Assembly: GCA_016208975.1 (NCBI GenBank)
Contig: JACQXA010000001.1
Span: 127,834 to 191,833, forward strand
DNA length: 64,000 nucleotides
Direction: 5' to 3'
Origin: Nitrospinota bacterium
Lineage (GTDB): Bacteria > Nitrospinota_A > UBA7883 > JACRLM01
A model generated the notes under the pieces. That model had not been told where the DNA came from and did not search any database. It saw only the letters and a list, made by a program, of their open reading frames with translations. Of the stretch, positions 17,271-25,885 are shown piece after piece (the first letter of the stretch is position 1; each line of letters begins with the position of its first letter). Made by a program: the position numbers and the translations under genes.

Positions 17271-18200
17271 TTACTTGCTTTTCTCGCGTTTGGTAACTGT
17301 GGCTAATCCAGCCTCCACAAGCGGCGCGAACCGGACAGTTTGCCCCGCCATAACGTAATGCACGCTGGAAATTATCAGACCAGTGGATGTATCGCTCTCC
17401 ACCGATAAAATGCGGATCAACGCGTTTACCTTGGGCGCGGACACCCGTTTATTATCATCCGCTTCCGGCTCGCTAACATCCACCTGGGTTATCGCTTCGA
17501 AGATATCACCAACAGTCACACCGGTTTTGCTACCCGCGTCCAGATAGATCACGTCCCCTTTGGAGTAATTCACCTTGCTGTCTTTGCCATCCAGTATCAA
17601 CGCTGTCAGCTTTTTATCCTGAACAGGCCGGTCTGGATCCACAGTTGGGGTTTTAACATCCTCTAAAGGTTTTATTTTGTACCCGGCCTGCATGAAATCG
17701 TAGGAGCTGATGACCTTGGCCTTGGAAACCTTGTCTTCAACTTCCACAACTTCTATGACACCATCCACAGCCACTTTATTTCCCAAGGAAACCTCTGTGA
17801 CAGGATGGGTAACCTCTCCTGCAGGGTGAAAAACCAGATATTTAGAGCCGGGTTTTACGCCATCCGCCTCACTTCTGTTGATATACACGATGTCAGAATA
17901 GGAAAAAGAGACCTGTTCCTCCCTCTCCCCGGCTAGTATCATTCCATAAGAATCGAACCTGGCGCCTATGAAACCGGCTGTTTCATAAACCCGTTTGGAA
18001 GCAATCGGCGCCTGATTCCCGGCGGTTTCAAAGAAGTCCGCCGGAACGCCAGCTGAAGTGGCGGAATCACCCTCGCCCTGGGACACAACAGCCTCCATAT
18101 CGGCCTGTCCGCTCATTTCGGAGGATGTCTGGGCCATTGCCTGCGCGGCCCCGGTCACCAATATCAGGGCTAACAGCCTTAACGCCTTCATATTGTCCAT
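17271..18200 (-). CDS. Exported protein with two FlgT-C-like domains
   Basis: The protein is 309 residues. A signal peptide (to about residue 24, AMAQ) is followed by a low-complexity Ser/Glu/Gly stretch (25-50). Two similar modules of about 80 residues follow: SYSDIVYINRSEADGVKPGSKYLVF...IEVVEVEDKVSKAKVISSYDFMQAGYKI and, near 205-295, YSKGDVIYLDAGSKTGVTVGDIFEAI...IRILSVESDTSTGLIISSVHYVMAGQTV. The pattern (D-x-V-Y-I/L, G-V-x-x-G, S-x-x-x-I-I-S-S, A-G) is that of the FlgT C-terminal domain seen in flagellar and LysM-linked proteins. No flagellar gene is nearby. It is 10 bases after a YbgF-like gene and probably co-transcribed. Role unknown; an envelope or peptidoglycan-associated function is possible. 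An ATG at 18191 is an alternative start. Confidence 0.7.
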   Translation of the reverse strand: MDNMKALRLLALILVTGAAQAMAQTSSEMSGQADMEAVVSQGEGDSATSAGVPADFFETAGNQAPIASKRVYETAGFIGARFDSYGMILAGEREEQVSFSYSDIVYINRSEADGVKPGSKYLVFHPAGEVTHPVTEVSLGNKVAVDGVIEVVEVEDKVSKAKVISSYDFMQAGYKIKPLEDVKTPTVDPDRPVQDKKLTALILDGKDSKVNYSKGDVIYLDAGSKTGVTVGDIFEAITQVDVSEPEADDNKRVSAPKVNALIRILSVESDTSTGLIISSVHYVMAGQTVRFAPLVEAGLATVTKREKSK

Positions 18201-18210
18201 ACCGTAGTCC

Positions 18211-19029
18211 TTATTTTTGGGTTGCCCCAGTTTTATTCTCTTCGGCGGGCGGTTGCGCCCCCTGCGCTTCTTCCAGTATTTTATTAGCGGTGGCCGCCGC
18301 GGCGCTGTCTGGATATTTTACCGCTACTTCCTTTAAAATTTCCTCCCCTTCGGAATTTAAATCCATCGCCAACTTGCTCATGCCTATTTTCAACATGGCG
18401 TCGGGAATTTTAGGATTGCCGGGAAACCTTGTAATACCCTTACGGTACTCCTCAATGGCTTTGGCGAAACGTTTTTGGGAGTAATAAGACTCCCCAATCC
18501 AGAACTGGGCCAACGGCGCCAGGCTGGATTCCGGAGCGCGTTTAATGAGATAGTTAAAACCCGCCACAGCGCCGGAATAATCACCTTTATTAAAAATGAT
18601 GAGGGATTGTTTGTACATCTCCTCGGCGGAAAGATCCTTAAACCACGTTTCAGGCGGAGCCTCCCCGCTGGTCACCACAGCCTGGGCCATCAGTTCGCCA
18701 TCGCCGGCCGCGCCTTGCGCGGATTCTTTGGGAGAGCCGTTTCGAGGGCGAAGGCTATCCCTGCCACTCCCTTTTTGCGGATGATCCCCCTCCATATTGC
18801 TCACACGCTCGGATAGCTGGGCAACGTCTTCGCTGGTGTAGGAAATTTTAAGCCCCAGTTCGGCGGTCTGTTTTTGAAGGTTCCAAACCTGGGTTTTAAG
18901 CGATTCTATGTCATCGGTGATTTTGGTGGATTCATTGGAGGCGCACCCAGCCCCGCAGGTGAGAATTATAAATCCCGGAACCAGGAACAAATAATTCCGC
19001 CATAGTTTCAGCATGGCGTTAATGTTCAT
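18211..19029 (-). CDS. YbgF/CpoB-like TPR lipoprotein
   Basis: From the start at 19029, which has ACAGGCAAG upstream, it is 272 residues; starts at 19053 and 19014 are also possible. A hydrophobic N-terminus ends in CGAGC, a likely lipoprotein processing site. Next come a coiled coil (about 30-75, ESLKTQVWNLQKQTAELG), a linker rich in Gly and Ser, and a C-terminal TPR block (about 140-255, EEMYKQSLIIFNKGDYSGAV, APLAQFWIGESYYSQKRFAKA). This is the order of YbgF/CpoB, which links PBP1B to the Tol system. The tol-pal genes are absent here. The following gene is an exported FlgT-like protein. Confidence 0.82.
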   Translation of the reverse strand: MNINAMLKLWRNYLFLVPGFIILTCGAGCASNESTKITDDIESLKTQVWNLQKQTAELGLKISYTSEDVAQLSERVSNMEGDHPQKGSGRDSLRPRNGSPKESAQGAAGDGELMAQAVVTSGEAPPETWFKDLSAEEMYKQSLIIFNKGDYSGAVAGFNYLIKRAPESSLAPLAQFWIGESYYSQKRFAKAIEEYRKGITRFPGNPKIPDAMLKIGMSKLAMDLNSEGEEILKEVAVKYPDSAAAATANKILEEAQGAQPPAEENKTGATQK

Positions 19030-19099
19030 TAAACTTGCCTGTAATTTCAACAAATTATAATGAATTGTCCGGTCTCACGTCAAGGTTTTAAGATAGTCG

Positions 19100-19248
19100 G
19101 TGGTGTCTCAGTTTGAATCTCAAATAATAGACAGATCCTTCACTTCGCTGGCGCTTCGCTCAGGATGACAATGTTATCAACGGCTTTTATATTGTCATTC
19201 TGAGCGTAAGTGAAGAATCTCCCCTGTACTTTCAAACTGGGACATTAC
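19100..19248 (-). repeat. Fold-back element, copy E (reverse)
   Basis: It is 149 bp with ends GTGGTGTCTCAGTTTGAA and TTTCAAACTGGGACATTAC. Flanks AAGATAGTCG and CCGATAGCCC share GATAG, perhaps an eroded target duplication. It sits between fbp (downstream end) and the YbgF-like gene start. Confidence 0.88.
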
Positions 19249-19308
19249 CCGATAGCCCGGAAAATCCCGGTTTTCCATTAGAATCAGGCTCCACCCCGCA
19301 GGATTAAA

Positions 19309-20319
19309 TTACATCTCTCCCTTAAGGAATTTCCTGCATATCTCCACATCGTCCTTGCTACCTATGAATAGCGGAACCCTTTGGTGTAGCGTGGTGGGCT
19401 GGATGCCCATTATGTCTTCATGGTCGGCGATGGCCGCGCCACCGGCCTGTTCGCAAATAAAAGCCAGGGGCGCCGCTTCATATAACAAGCGCAATTTTCC
19501 CTGGGGGCTTTTCTTGTCAGGCGGGTACATGAAAATGCCGCCCTTCAGGAGGTTTCTGTGGAAATCCGCCACCAGGGAGCCTATGTACCTTCCGGAATAG
19601 GGGCGTCCGGTTTCTTTGTCCGGAGTCTTAAAATAGTTAACCATCTTAATTGTGCGCTCGTCCCAAAGATGGGTATTGCCTTCGTTGGCGGAGTAAATGG
19701 TCCCTCGCCTGGGGATTGTCATGTTGGGATGGCTTAACAAGAACTCACCCACTGAAGGGTCCAAAGTGAAACCGTGCACACCGGCGCCCACGGTGTAAAC
19801 CAGCATTGTTGAGGGGCCGTAGATTATGTATCCCGCCCCTATCTGGGTGGAGCCTTTTTGCAGGAAATCGCCCACTTCGCCCTTGGGTCCGTTGGTGATT
19901 TTCCGATGAATGGAAAAGATCGTTCCTATCGAGACGTTCACGTCTATGTTGGAAGATCCGTCCAGCGGATCAAACGAAAGCGTATATTTACCCCCCTGCG
20001 GGTGCCGTTCCGGAATCTGGAAAATATCGTCCAGCTCCTCGGACGCCATGGCGCAAAGATAGCCGGTGTGGTCCATCTTGTGGATGATGGTGATATTGGC
20101 GAACTCGTCGAGTTTCTGAACCTCCTCACCCTGGACGTTTGTGTCCCCTGTCTTGCCCAGGATGTCCACCAGCCCGGCTTTGTTCACGGCCCGGTAGATA
20201 ACTTTGGCGGCCACCACAAGCTCGTTCATCAGCCCTGAAAAATCGCCGCTGGCATGGGGAAAGCGGCGTTGTTGTTCGCTTATGTGTTTTGTGATGGTGG
20301 TGCCCAAACGTTCCGGCAT
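19309..20319 (-). CDS. fbp: Fructose-1,6-bisphosphatase, class I
   Basis: This is the gluconeogenic phosphatase that yields fructose-6-phosphate, the substrate of GlmS. It is 336 residues from ATG 20319 (preceded by GGAAGGG ten bases upstream); the frame extends to 20370 without a good ribosome site. Metal and substrate motifs are [33 protein letters not shown] and [20 protein letters not shown], and the C-terminal [17 protein letters not shown] is complete. It stands alone, flanked by a toxin-antitoxin pair and a fold-back repeat. A 6-phosphofructokinase gene at 28217 gives the opposing reaction. Confidence 0.97.
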   Translation of the reverse strand: MPERLGTTITKHISEQQRRFPHASGDFSGLMNELVVAAKVIYRAVNKAGLVDILGKTGDTNVQGEEVQKLDEFANITIIHKMDHTGYLCAMASEELDDIFQIPERHPQGGKYTLSFDPLDGSSNIDVNVSIGTIFSIHRKITNGPKGEVGDFLQKGSTQIGAGYIIYGPSTMLVYTVGAGVHGFTLDPSVGEFLLSHPNMTIPRRGTIYSANEGNTHLWDERTIKMVNYFKTPDKETGRPYSGRYIGSLVADFHRNLLKGGIFMYPPDKKSPQGKLRLLYEAAPLAFICEQAGGAAIADHEDIMGIQPTTLHQRVPLFIGSKDDVEICRKFLKGEM

Positions 20320-20440
20320 CGGTACAAACCCTTCCAGTATTATAAATAGGTGAAAAAATTGACGGTTCAAACGCGGACGATTCGCCGTAATTTACCACAA
20401 ACTTGAGTCGCCAACAATTTTTCATGAAAGTCATTTTGCG

Positions 20441-20848
20441 TCACAAGCTGGCCGCAAACTCTCTGGGAGTGAGAATTGGATATTCATCTTTCAAATAAAG
20501 AAGGTGGGCATCCCCGGTAACGATGACATCCGCATGCCCGGCCAGCATAGTGGCCAAGACATGGTTATCTTGCGGATCCCTTGGTACACGGGCGTTTATC
20601 CCTGAAATGTCAGCGAGTTGGGCATGGAGCCTCAACAGCTCCAGGAACAGAGAAATCTTGCCGCCATCCCATTTGAGGCGGTTACTTATTTTCGGGTATC
20701 GCAACGCCCGGCCTATCTCTTCCAATAACGGCTCGGACAATACAAGATCGAACTTCGATTTGCGCCACGCATTTATTATCTGGCCGGGAATGCTTTGTGG
20801 AAGGATAAGGCCGGAAAGCAGAACATTTGTGTCTAAAACTACTTTCAC
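20441..20848 (-). CDS. PIN-domain toxin (VapC-like ribonuclease)
   Basis: The 135-residue protein starts at GTG, overlapping the antitoxin stop by four bases (GTGA). It is a PIN fold of the COG1569 kind: Asp6 in VVLDTNVLLSG, an acidic helix SEPLLEEIGRAL, DPQDNHVLATML and VTGDAHLL supply the acidic residues that bind magnesium for RNA cleavage. All appear intact, so it should be active. It pairs with the upstream Phd-type antitoxin. The target RNA is not known. Confidence 0.88.
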   Translation of the reverse strand: MKVVLDTNVLLSGLILPQSIPGQIINAWRKSKFDLVLSEPLLEEIGRALRYPKISNRLKWDGGKISLFLELLRLHAQLADISGINARVPRDPQDNHVLATMLAGHADVIVTGDAHLLYLKDEYPILTPREFAASL

Positions 20849-21126
20849 CGTTTCCTCGCCGCTTTAACGGCTTTGGCAATATCCTCCATAACGGCTTGCT
20901 CATCGGCATCTTGAAAAGCGGACGACAACCCGGAAACCATGCGGTCAAAAGCGGCGCGCATTACGCTTATCTTTTCGAACAGCTCGATATCTATAAGCGC
21001 GGCCACTGGTTTCCCCCCCTTGGTGACAAGAACACTGTCCCCCCTATACCGCACCTCGTTGAGAAGCTCGCCAAGATTCTGGCGGACGATCATAGCCGTA
21101 GCTTTACGAATCATATCAATTACCAT
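20845..21126 (-). CDS. Phd/YefM-type antitoxin
   Basis: The 93-residue product has the Phd/YefM DNA-binding opening: MIVRQNLGELLNEVRYRGDSVLV followed by KGGKPVAALIDIELFEKI. The C-terminal 40 residues (FDRMVSGLSSAF...AKAVKAARKR) are helical and would wrap the toxin. Start 21126 was chosen; ATG 21114 is possible, and an upstream extension to 21177 lacks a ribosome site. The AT-rich palindromic stretch ATTAATATAATTATGGTAAT just upstream could hold the self-regulated promoter. Overlaps the toxin gene. Confidence 0.85.
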   Translation of the reverse strand: MVIDMIRKATAMIVRQNLGELLNEVRYRGDSVLVTKGGKPVAALIDIELFEKISVMRAAFDRMVSGLSSAFQDADEQAVMEDIAKAVKAARKR

Positions 21127-21301
21127 AATTATATTAATTACTATGGTTAGTTTATCAGGCCCCGGGGTTTGGCGCAAACATCATGTGGTTTTTGAAGCTT
21201 CAACAATTTTTCATCCATAACTTTTGCGTGTTAGAATACGCGTAACGAGGCCTCGCAAAGCTTCTCGAATATCCAAATCTTTTGGGGAGAACACCTAAAC
21301 A

Positions 21302-22276
21302 ATGAAGTTTCCCGAATATCGCGCCCGCAGAATGCGCTCTTCCGCCAATATCCGTAGAATGGTTCGCGAGTGCAGGCTGTCGGTGGACATGCTCATATAC
21401 CCCATGTTCGTTATCTGGGGATCGGGAGTAAAGGAAGAGATAAGCTCCATGCCCGGCAACTACCGTCTATCGGTGGACATGCTGGCAAAAGAGGTAAAAG
21501 AGGTTGAAGCGCTGGGCGTCCCCTCGATAATCCTTTTCGGCATACCGGAGAAGAAAGACGAAGCCGGGACCGAGGCTTATAACCCCGATGGCATAGTTCA
21601 ACGCGCCGTGCGCGAAATAAAAAACGCCTGTCCGGACATGGTGGTCATCACCGACGTGTGCATAGACGAATACACCACCCACGGCCATTGCGGGCTGGTG
21701 CGGGGCGAGAAAATATTGAACGACCCAACCCTTGAACTGCTAGGGGCCATGGCGCTGACCCACGCCCAGGCTGGCGGCGATATCGTGGCGCCGTCGGACA
21801 TGATGGACGGCCGCGTGGGCGCCATCCGCAGGGCGCTGGACGACAACGGCTACCAGGATATCGCAATCATGTCCTACGCGGCCAAATACGCCTCCGGGTT
21901 TTACGGTCCGTTTCGGGAAGCTTGCGACTCCGCCCCCCAATTCGGCGACAGAGGCTCGTATCAGATGGATCCGGCCAATTCCATGGAGGCCATCCGCGAA
22001 GTGGCGCTGGACATAGTGGAGAACGCCGACATAATCATGGTCAAACCCGCCCTGCCCTATCTGGACATCATCCGGCGGATAAAATCGCAGTTCAACCTGC
22101 CGCTGGCGGCCTATAACGTGTCGGGCGAGTATTCCATGATAGAAGCGGCGGCCCGCATGGGCTGGCTTGACCGGGACAGGGTGATGATGGAGTCGCTCCT
22201 TTCCATCCACAGGGCCGGGGCGGACATGATCCTAACCTACTTCGCAAAAGACGCGGCGAAAATATTAAACCGCTAA
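21302..22276 (+). CDS. hemB: Porphobilinogen synthase (delta-aminolevulinate dehydratase)
   Basis: The enzyme condenses two 5-aminolevulinates in heme and other tetrapyrrole synthesis; it is 324 residues. Schiff-base lysines lie in [17 protein letters not shown] and [12 protein letters not shown]. The metal site reads [14 protein letters not shown]: Cys120 and Cys130 match two of the three zinc cysteines of classical enzymes, but the middle one is Asp122. The allosteric magnesium region is normal. It is followed six bases later by queH and is likely co-transcribed. Heme demand in the window is shown by several c-type cytochromes. Confidence 0.97.
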   Translation: MKFPEYRARRMRSSANIRRMVRECRLSVDMLIYPMFVIWGSGVKEEISSMPGNYRLSVDMLAKEVKEVEALGVPSIILFGIPEKKDEAGTEAYNPDGIVQRAVREIKNACPDMVVITDVCIDEYTTHGHCGLVRGEKILNDPTLELLGAMALTHAQAGGDIVAPSDMMDGRVGAIRRALDDNGYQDIAIMSYAAKYASGFYGPFREACDSAPQFGDRGSYQMDPANSMEAIREVALDIVENADIIMVKPALPYLDIIRRIKSQFNLPLAAYNVSGEYSMIEAAARMGWLDRDRVMMESLLSIHRAGADMILTYFAKDAAKILNR

Positions 22277-22281
22277 ATTTT

Positions 22282-22872
22282 ATGGCTGGCGAAAAACCCG
22301 GGCTTCTGCTCCACCTGTGTTGCGCCCCGTGCGTGCCTTATGTGGTGGAGACGTTGCGGGAAGAATATGAAGTAACGCTTTATTTCTACAATCCCAACAT
22401 CCACCCGGAAACGGAATATATGGCGCGTCTTACCGAGGTGCGACACCTGGCCAGGCTGTACAGACTGCCGCTAGTCGAGGATGAATATGTTTCCGCCAAG
22501 TGGTTCAACGCGGTAAAAGGCCTGGAAAACGAGCCGGAACGGGGCGCGCGTTGCTCTGTATGTTTCGAAAAAAGGCTGGAGAAAGCCGCCGAGACCGCCG
22601 CCAGGATGAAGCTGGAATGCTTCGGGACGGTATTAAGCGTTTCGCCCCATAAAGACGCGGCGGTAATAAACAGGATAGGCGCTAAAACCGGCGAAACGCA
22701 CGATGTTAGCTTTCTGGAAGCGGACTGGAAGAAAAAAGAGGGATTCAAGAAAACCGTGGAGATCGGGAAAAACCTGGGCCTTCATCGCCAGGACTATTGC
22801 GGCTGTATCTTCAGCCTTAAATCCGCGATAGAGCGAAAGCAGAATTCCTCCAGCCACCAAAATAACGGGTAG
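22282..22872 (+). CDS. queH: Epoxyqueuosine reductase QueH
   Basis: The 196-residue protein performs the last step of queuosine tRNA modification, reducing epoxyqueuosine, by the QueH (DUF208) route rather than the cobalamin enzyme QueG. It has the conserved cysteine sets: LHLCCAPC (Cys13, Cys14, Cys17), RGARCSVCFEKRLEKA and RQDYCGC, which bind an Fe-S cluster and a second metal. The N-terminal half is a nucleotide-binding HUP-like fold (YFYNPNIHPETEY). The final codons (NNG) and TAG stop are formed at the junction with fold-back element copy F, so the natural C-terminus may be altered. Confidence 0.93.
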   Translation: MAGEKPGLLLHLCCAPCVPYVVETLREEYEVTLYFYNPNIHPETEYMARLTEVRHLARLYRLPLVEDEYVSAKWFNAVKGLENEPERGARCSVCFEKRLEKAAETAARMKLECFGTVLSVSPHKDAAVINRIGAKTGETHDVSFLEADWKKKEGFKKTVEIGKNLGLHRQDYCGCIFSLKSAIERKQNSSSHQNNG

Positions 22873-23017
22873 TGTCTCAGTTTGAAAGTACAGGGGAGAT
22901 TCTTCACTTACGCTCAGAATGACAATATAAAAGCCGTTGATAACATTGTCATCCTGAGCGAAGCGCAAGCGAAGTGAAGGATCTGTCTATTATTTGAGAT
23001 TCAAACTGAGACACCAT
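22869..23017 (+). repeat. Fold-back element, copy F
   Basis: A full-length 149-bp copy, GTAGTGTCTCAGTTTGAA to TTCAAACTGAGACACCAT. Flanks CAAAATAACG (22858-22867) and CAAAACAGCG (23018-23027) agree at 8 of 10 positions, consistent with a diverged target duplication. Confidence 0.9.
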
Positions 23018-23082
23018 CAAAACAGCGTCTCACAGGACTCTGATCCGGAGCCAGCGCTGTACACTGGAAAAAGCCCAACCGG

Positions 23083-23355
23083 TTAAAGCTCCCCGACTTC
23101 TTTCATTTTGCTTCTTATGGACTCCACATATCCCGCAAACTCGTCGTGCCGGCCGTCGGTAGTCCAGTTCAAATCCCTGCCCGCCACATCGGACTGGAGT
23201 ACCAGGAGGAAATTGACGCCGTCCTTCTCGTAAGTGAGCACCTTGGTAACTTGATCCGCCAGAACGGCCTTGGCCGCCCCTCCGGTAACTGTTTTAACCC
23301 CGTTTTTCAAGGCCCGCCGGATCACTTTTTCCGTGGCCGATATGCCTTCTTTCAA
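23083..23355 (-). CDS. Small hypothetical protein
   Basis: This is an open frame of 90 residues starting at TTG with GGAG about ten bases upstream. The product is mixed helix and strand (KVIRRALKNGVKTVTGGAAKAVL, then VNFLLVLQSDVAGRDLNWTTDG, then a charged helix VESIRSKMKEVGEL). I do not recognise the family. It is isolated between a repeat and cheR. Regular amino-acid use and a plausible ribosome site favour a real gene. Confidence 0.55.
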   Translation of the reverse strand: MKEGISATEKVIRRALKNGVKTVTGGAAKAVLADQVTKVLTYEKDGVNFLLVLQSDVAGRDLNWTTDGRHDEFAGYVESIRSKMKEVGEL

Positions 23356-23465
23356 CTTTTCGCCGCTCCATATATAATTAATACATTCAAAACATTATCC
23401 ATGAACCGCCCAGGATATAGTTGTATTTTTTGATGCGTTGACATTCGTAAAGGTTCCATGGAGCG

Positions 23466-24353
23466 ATGTTTCAAACTTCCGTAAATAGAACGATATCTGA
23501 CATGCCAACAGTTTCCTTGAGCAAAAAGGAATATCAGCTTTTCGCCGAGCTGGTGGAGAAAGAGTGCGGCGTGAAGCTTAATGAAGAGCTTGCGCCTCTA
23601 TTGGAAACGCGCATCATGAACCTCATGGCCCACCTGCATTGCCATGATTATGACGTCTTGTACCAGATGTTGAGGGGCGATACTGAGCCAGAGCTGAAAA
23701 CCAGGATCATCGAGGCGGTCATAAACCATGAGACCACATGGTTCCGGGACGAGGGGCTGTTCGACCTGTTAAGCGAAAAACTGTTCCCCCGGTTGATTGA
23801 GGAGATTGCAACTGGCAGGCGCTCATTCATAAGAGTATGGTCCGCCGCTTGCGCCTCCGGCCAGGAGCCGTATTCGGTGGCCATCACCTTTATGGACTGC
23901 GTGAAGAAAAGCGGCCATCCGGTCCGCTCCGGGGCGCTTTCCATACTTGCCACGGACATTTCGCAAACGGCGCTGGAGGAGGCGTCGGGGGGAGAATATT
24001 CCACCCAGCAGATGTCTCGCGGGATGAGGTCTTATTACAGAAAAGGATTTTTCAAGAGCTCCTCCAGCGGGAAATACCAGATCGTAGATGAAGTAAGGCG
24101 GCTTGTGGAATTCCTTAAGCTCAACCTTTTGAAAAACGACATCGCCGCCCTGGGCAAGTTCGACATTGTGCTTTGCCGTAATGTGGGCATTTACTTCACA
24201 AGCGACGCGCGGGAACAGTTATACCAAAGGTTGGCCACGTCATTGAACCGGGATGGGGCGCTTATCCTTGGGGCCTCGGAATTCATGGCGGACAAACCTG
24301 GAACTTACCGGCTGGAGAGCTACAAGGGAACCTATTACTACACCCTGACGTAA
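23466..24353 (+). CDS. CheR-type protein-glutamate methyltransferase
   Basis: The 295-residue protein methylates glutamates on chemoreceptors using SAM. An N-terminal helical CheR domain (about 15-75, YQLFAELVEKECGVKL) is followed by the SAM-binding domain: HETTWFRDE, VWSAACASGQEPYSVAI (motif I), ATDIS, and FDIVLCRNVGIYF (usually CRNVLIYF). ATG 23502 is an alternative start. No other che gene is near, so the receptor partner is elsewhere or the protein works in another signalling system. It converges with the DHH gene, leaving only six bases between stops. Confidence 0.92.
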   Translation: MFQTSVNRTISDMPTVSLSKKEYQLFAELVEKECGVKLNEELAPLLETRIMNLMAHLHCHDYDVLYQMLRGDTEPELKTRIIEAVINHETTWFRDEGLFDLLSEKLFPRLIEEIATGRRSFIRVWSAACASGQEPYSVAITFMDCVKKSGHPVRSGALSILATDISQTALEEASGGEYSTQQMSRGMRSYYRKGFFKSSSSGKYQIVDEVRRLVEFLKLNLLKNDIAALGKFDIVLCRNVGIYFTSDAREQLYQRLATSLNRDGALILGASEFMADKPGTYRLESYKGTYYYTLT

Positions 24354-24359
24354 ATCGTT

Positions 24360-25742
24360 TCAGAGCTTCTTTTCGAGCAACTCCACAATTTTCGCGCTGA
24401 GTTCTTTGGTTGAATCCATCCCGAAAGCGCTTTTAAAGGCCGGAAGGGATATGACGGCCTTGGCCATGGTTGGGTGCCCCCCGGCGTTTCCCCATTTGCC
24501 GAACACCCTTTTTGCCAGCTTGCCAGCGTCCAGTTCCGGATCCTGGCTTCTTATGGAGATGATGATTTCCCTGCCAAACACTCCTGCGGTGGCGGTGAAT
24601 GAAGTTTCGCCGATTTGCAGTGAGAAATCCGCCAGCCTGGGGATGATATCGGCCTTGCGGATGACCCCGAGCCAAAGAAACAGGAACTCCCCCATCAGTT
24701 TCCGGTTCCTGATGGCGCGGACGAAATAGGAAAGCTCTTCGGAGTTCAACCGGGGCTTCCCCATACTGGAGAGCATATCCTTGTCGGCCATTGGCCAAAG
24801 GGCGGTGAACGCGTCGAAGTCGCGCCTTTGGGCTCCCCGTTCCAGCCTCATGGTGTCGGTCATGATTCCGTAAAGCAGGGCTGTGGCCAGCCTTTTGTTT
24901 ATTTTCGAGCCATAAGCGGTGAGATATTCGAACATCAAGGTGGATGTGGCGCCGTAGGCCGTGTTTATTTCTTTAAACCCTGTCTCGAATTCCTGCCTGT
25001 AAGGATGATGGTCTATCACAGCGTCCACCTCTTTATTCAGCATGGGGCCGAAATAAGGGGGCTGGACATCCACCAGCACCACCCGGTCGAATTCCGCAAG
25101 AGTTTCCGGAGTAATGGTACGAACCACGGTTTTCAGCAGTTTAATCATGGTTATGTTCTCGTTCCGGGTAACGCTTCCGAAGGTAACGATGGGGGCGGTA
25201 ATCCGGTTCCTGCCCAACATGGCTTGCAGAGCCAGCCCGCAGGCTATGGCGTCCGGGTCCGGGTCGTTCTGGGTGAGTATGGCTATTTTCCCGGCGCCAT
25301 CGAGCATGTCGTGAAGCTCCCGGGCGCGCCGGGCTATGTCTATCTTCCGCCACTCCCTGTTTATGCGGAACCGGGCCATTTCCTGAATGTCCAGATAAGA
25401 CACGTTTGGCCTTTCGGGAACGGGAGGGACGCTTTCACCGTCTTCTTCCGCTATTACCACAATGGATGGAGCGGGTTTTTGCCCGCAAAGAAATTCCAGG
25501 ACGCGGTTTAGCAATTGTTTTTCCGTCAGGGAGACGAGAATCCTGTCCCCTTCATCCAGGCCGTGCCGCTCTATCTCGGCGGCGCTGAACCGCTCCAGGT
25601 GGAGATAATGGGTTCGTACCAGGGATTTGGGTGGAATGAAAGGCTGGCCCAGGTTGAACACATAAAGCTCTTCGGCCCCTTTTGTGATGGTTTCGATGAG
25701 CTTTATCCACTCGGGCCCGTCTATAAAAGCGATATACCGCAT
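24360..25742 (-). CDS. DHH/DHHA1 phosphoesterase with extra N-terminal domain
   Basis: The protein is 460 residues. The DHH domain starts near 150 with LTQNDPDPDAIACGLAL, then VLVDVQPP and DHHP (metal ligands), and the DHHA1 domain ends with GKWGNAGGHPTMAKAVI. This arrangement is that of NrnA-like enzymes that cleave nanoRNA, pAp or cyclic dinucleotides. About 140 N-terminal residues (VFNLGQPFIPPKSLV..., RILVSLTEKQLLNRVLEFL) are not part of NrnA and look like a small alpha/beta domain of TrkA-N type. Substrate not determinable; with GGDEF proteins encoded nearby, a nucleotide-signal role is possible. Confidence 0.85.
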   Translation of the reverse strand: MRYIAFIDGPEWIKLIETITKGAEELYVFNLGQPFIPPKSLVRTHYLHLERFSAAEIERHGLDEGDRILVSLTEKQLLNRVLEFLCGQKPAPSIVVIAEEDGESVPPVPERPNVSYLDIQEMARFRINREWRKIDIARRARELHDMLDGAGKIAILTQNDPDPDAIACGLALQAMLGRNRITAPIVTFGSVTRNENITMIKLLKTVVRTITPETLAEFDRVVLVDVQPPYFGPMLNKEVDAVIDHHPYRQEFETGFKEINTAYGATSTLMFEYLTAYGSKINKRLATALLYGIMTDTMRLERGAQRRDFDAFTALWPMADKDMLSSMGKPRLNSEELSYFVRAIRNRKLMGEFLFLWLGVIRKADIIPRLADFSLQIGETSFTATAGVFGREIIISIRSQDPELDAGKLAKRVFGKWGNAGGHPTMAKAVISLPAFKSAFGMDSTKELSAKIVELLEKKL

Positions 25743-25885
25743 CTCTTAAGCCAGCAATCCAACCTGTATTTATAATATGCCCTTGAGGATACTATGGCTA
25801 ACGCGGCATTTCATCTTCAATGGAACAAAGGCGTATCATAATGTTGTTTAATATAAGTATACAGAGATAGTGGAATTTCGGGCCC

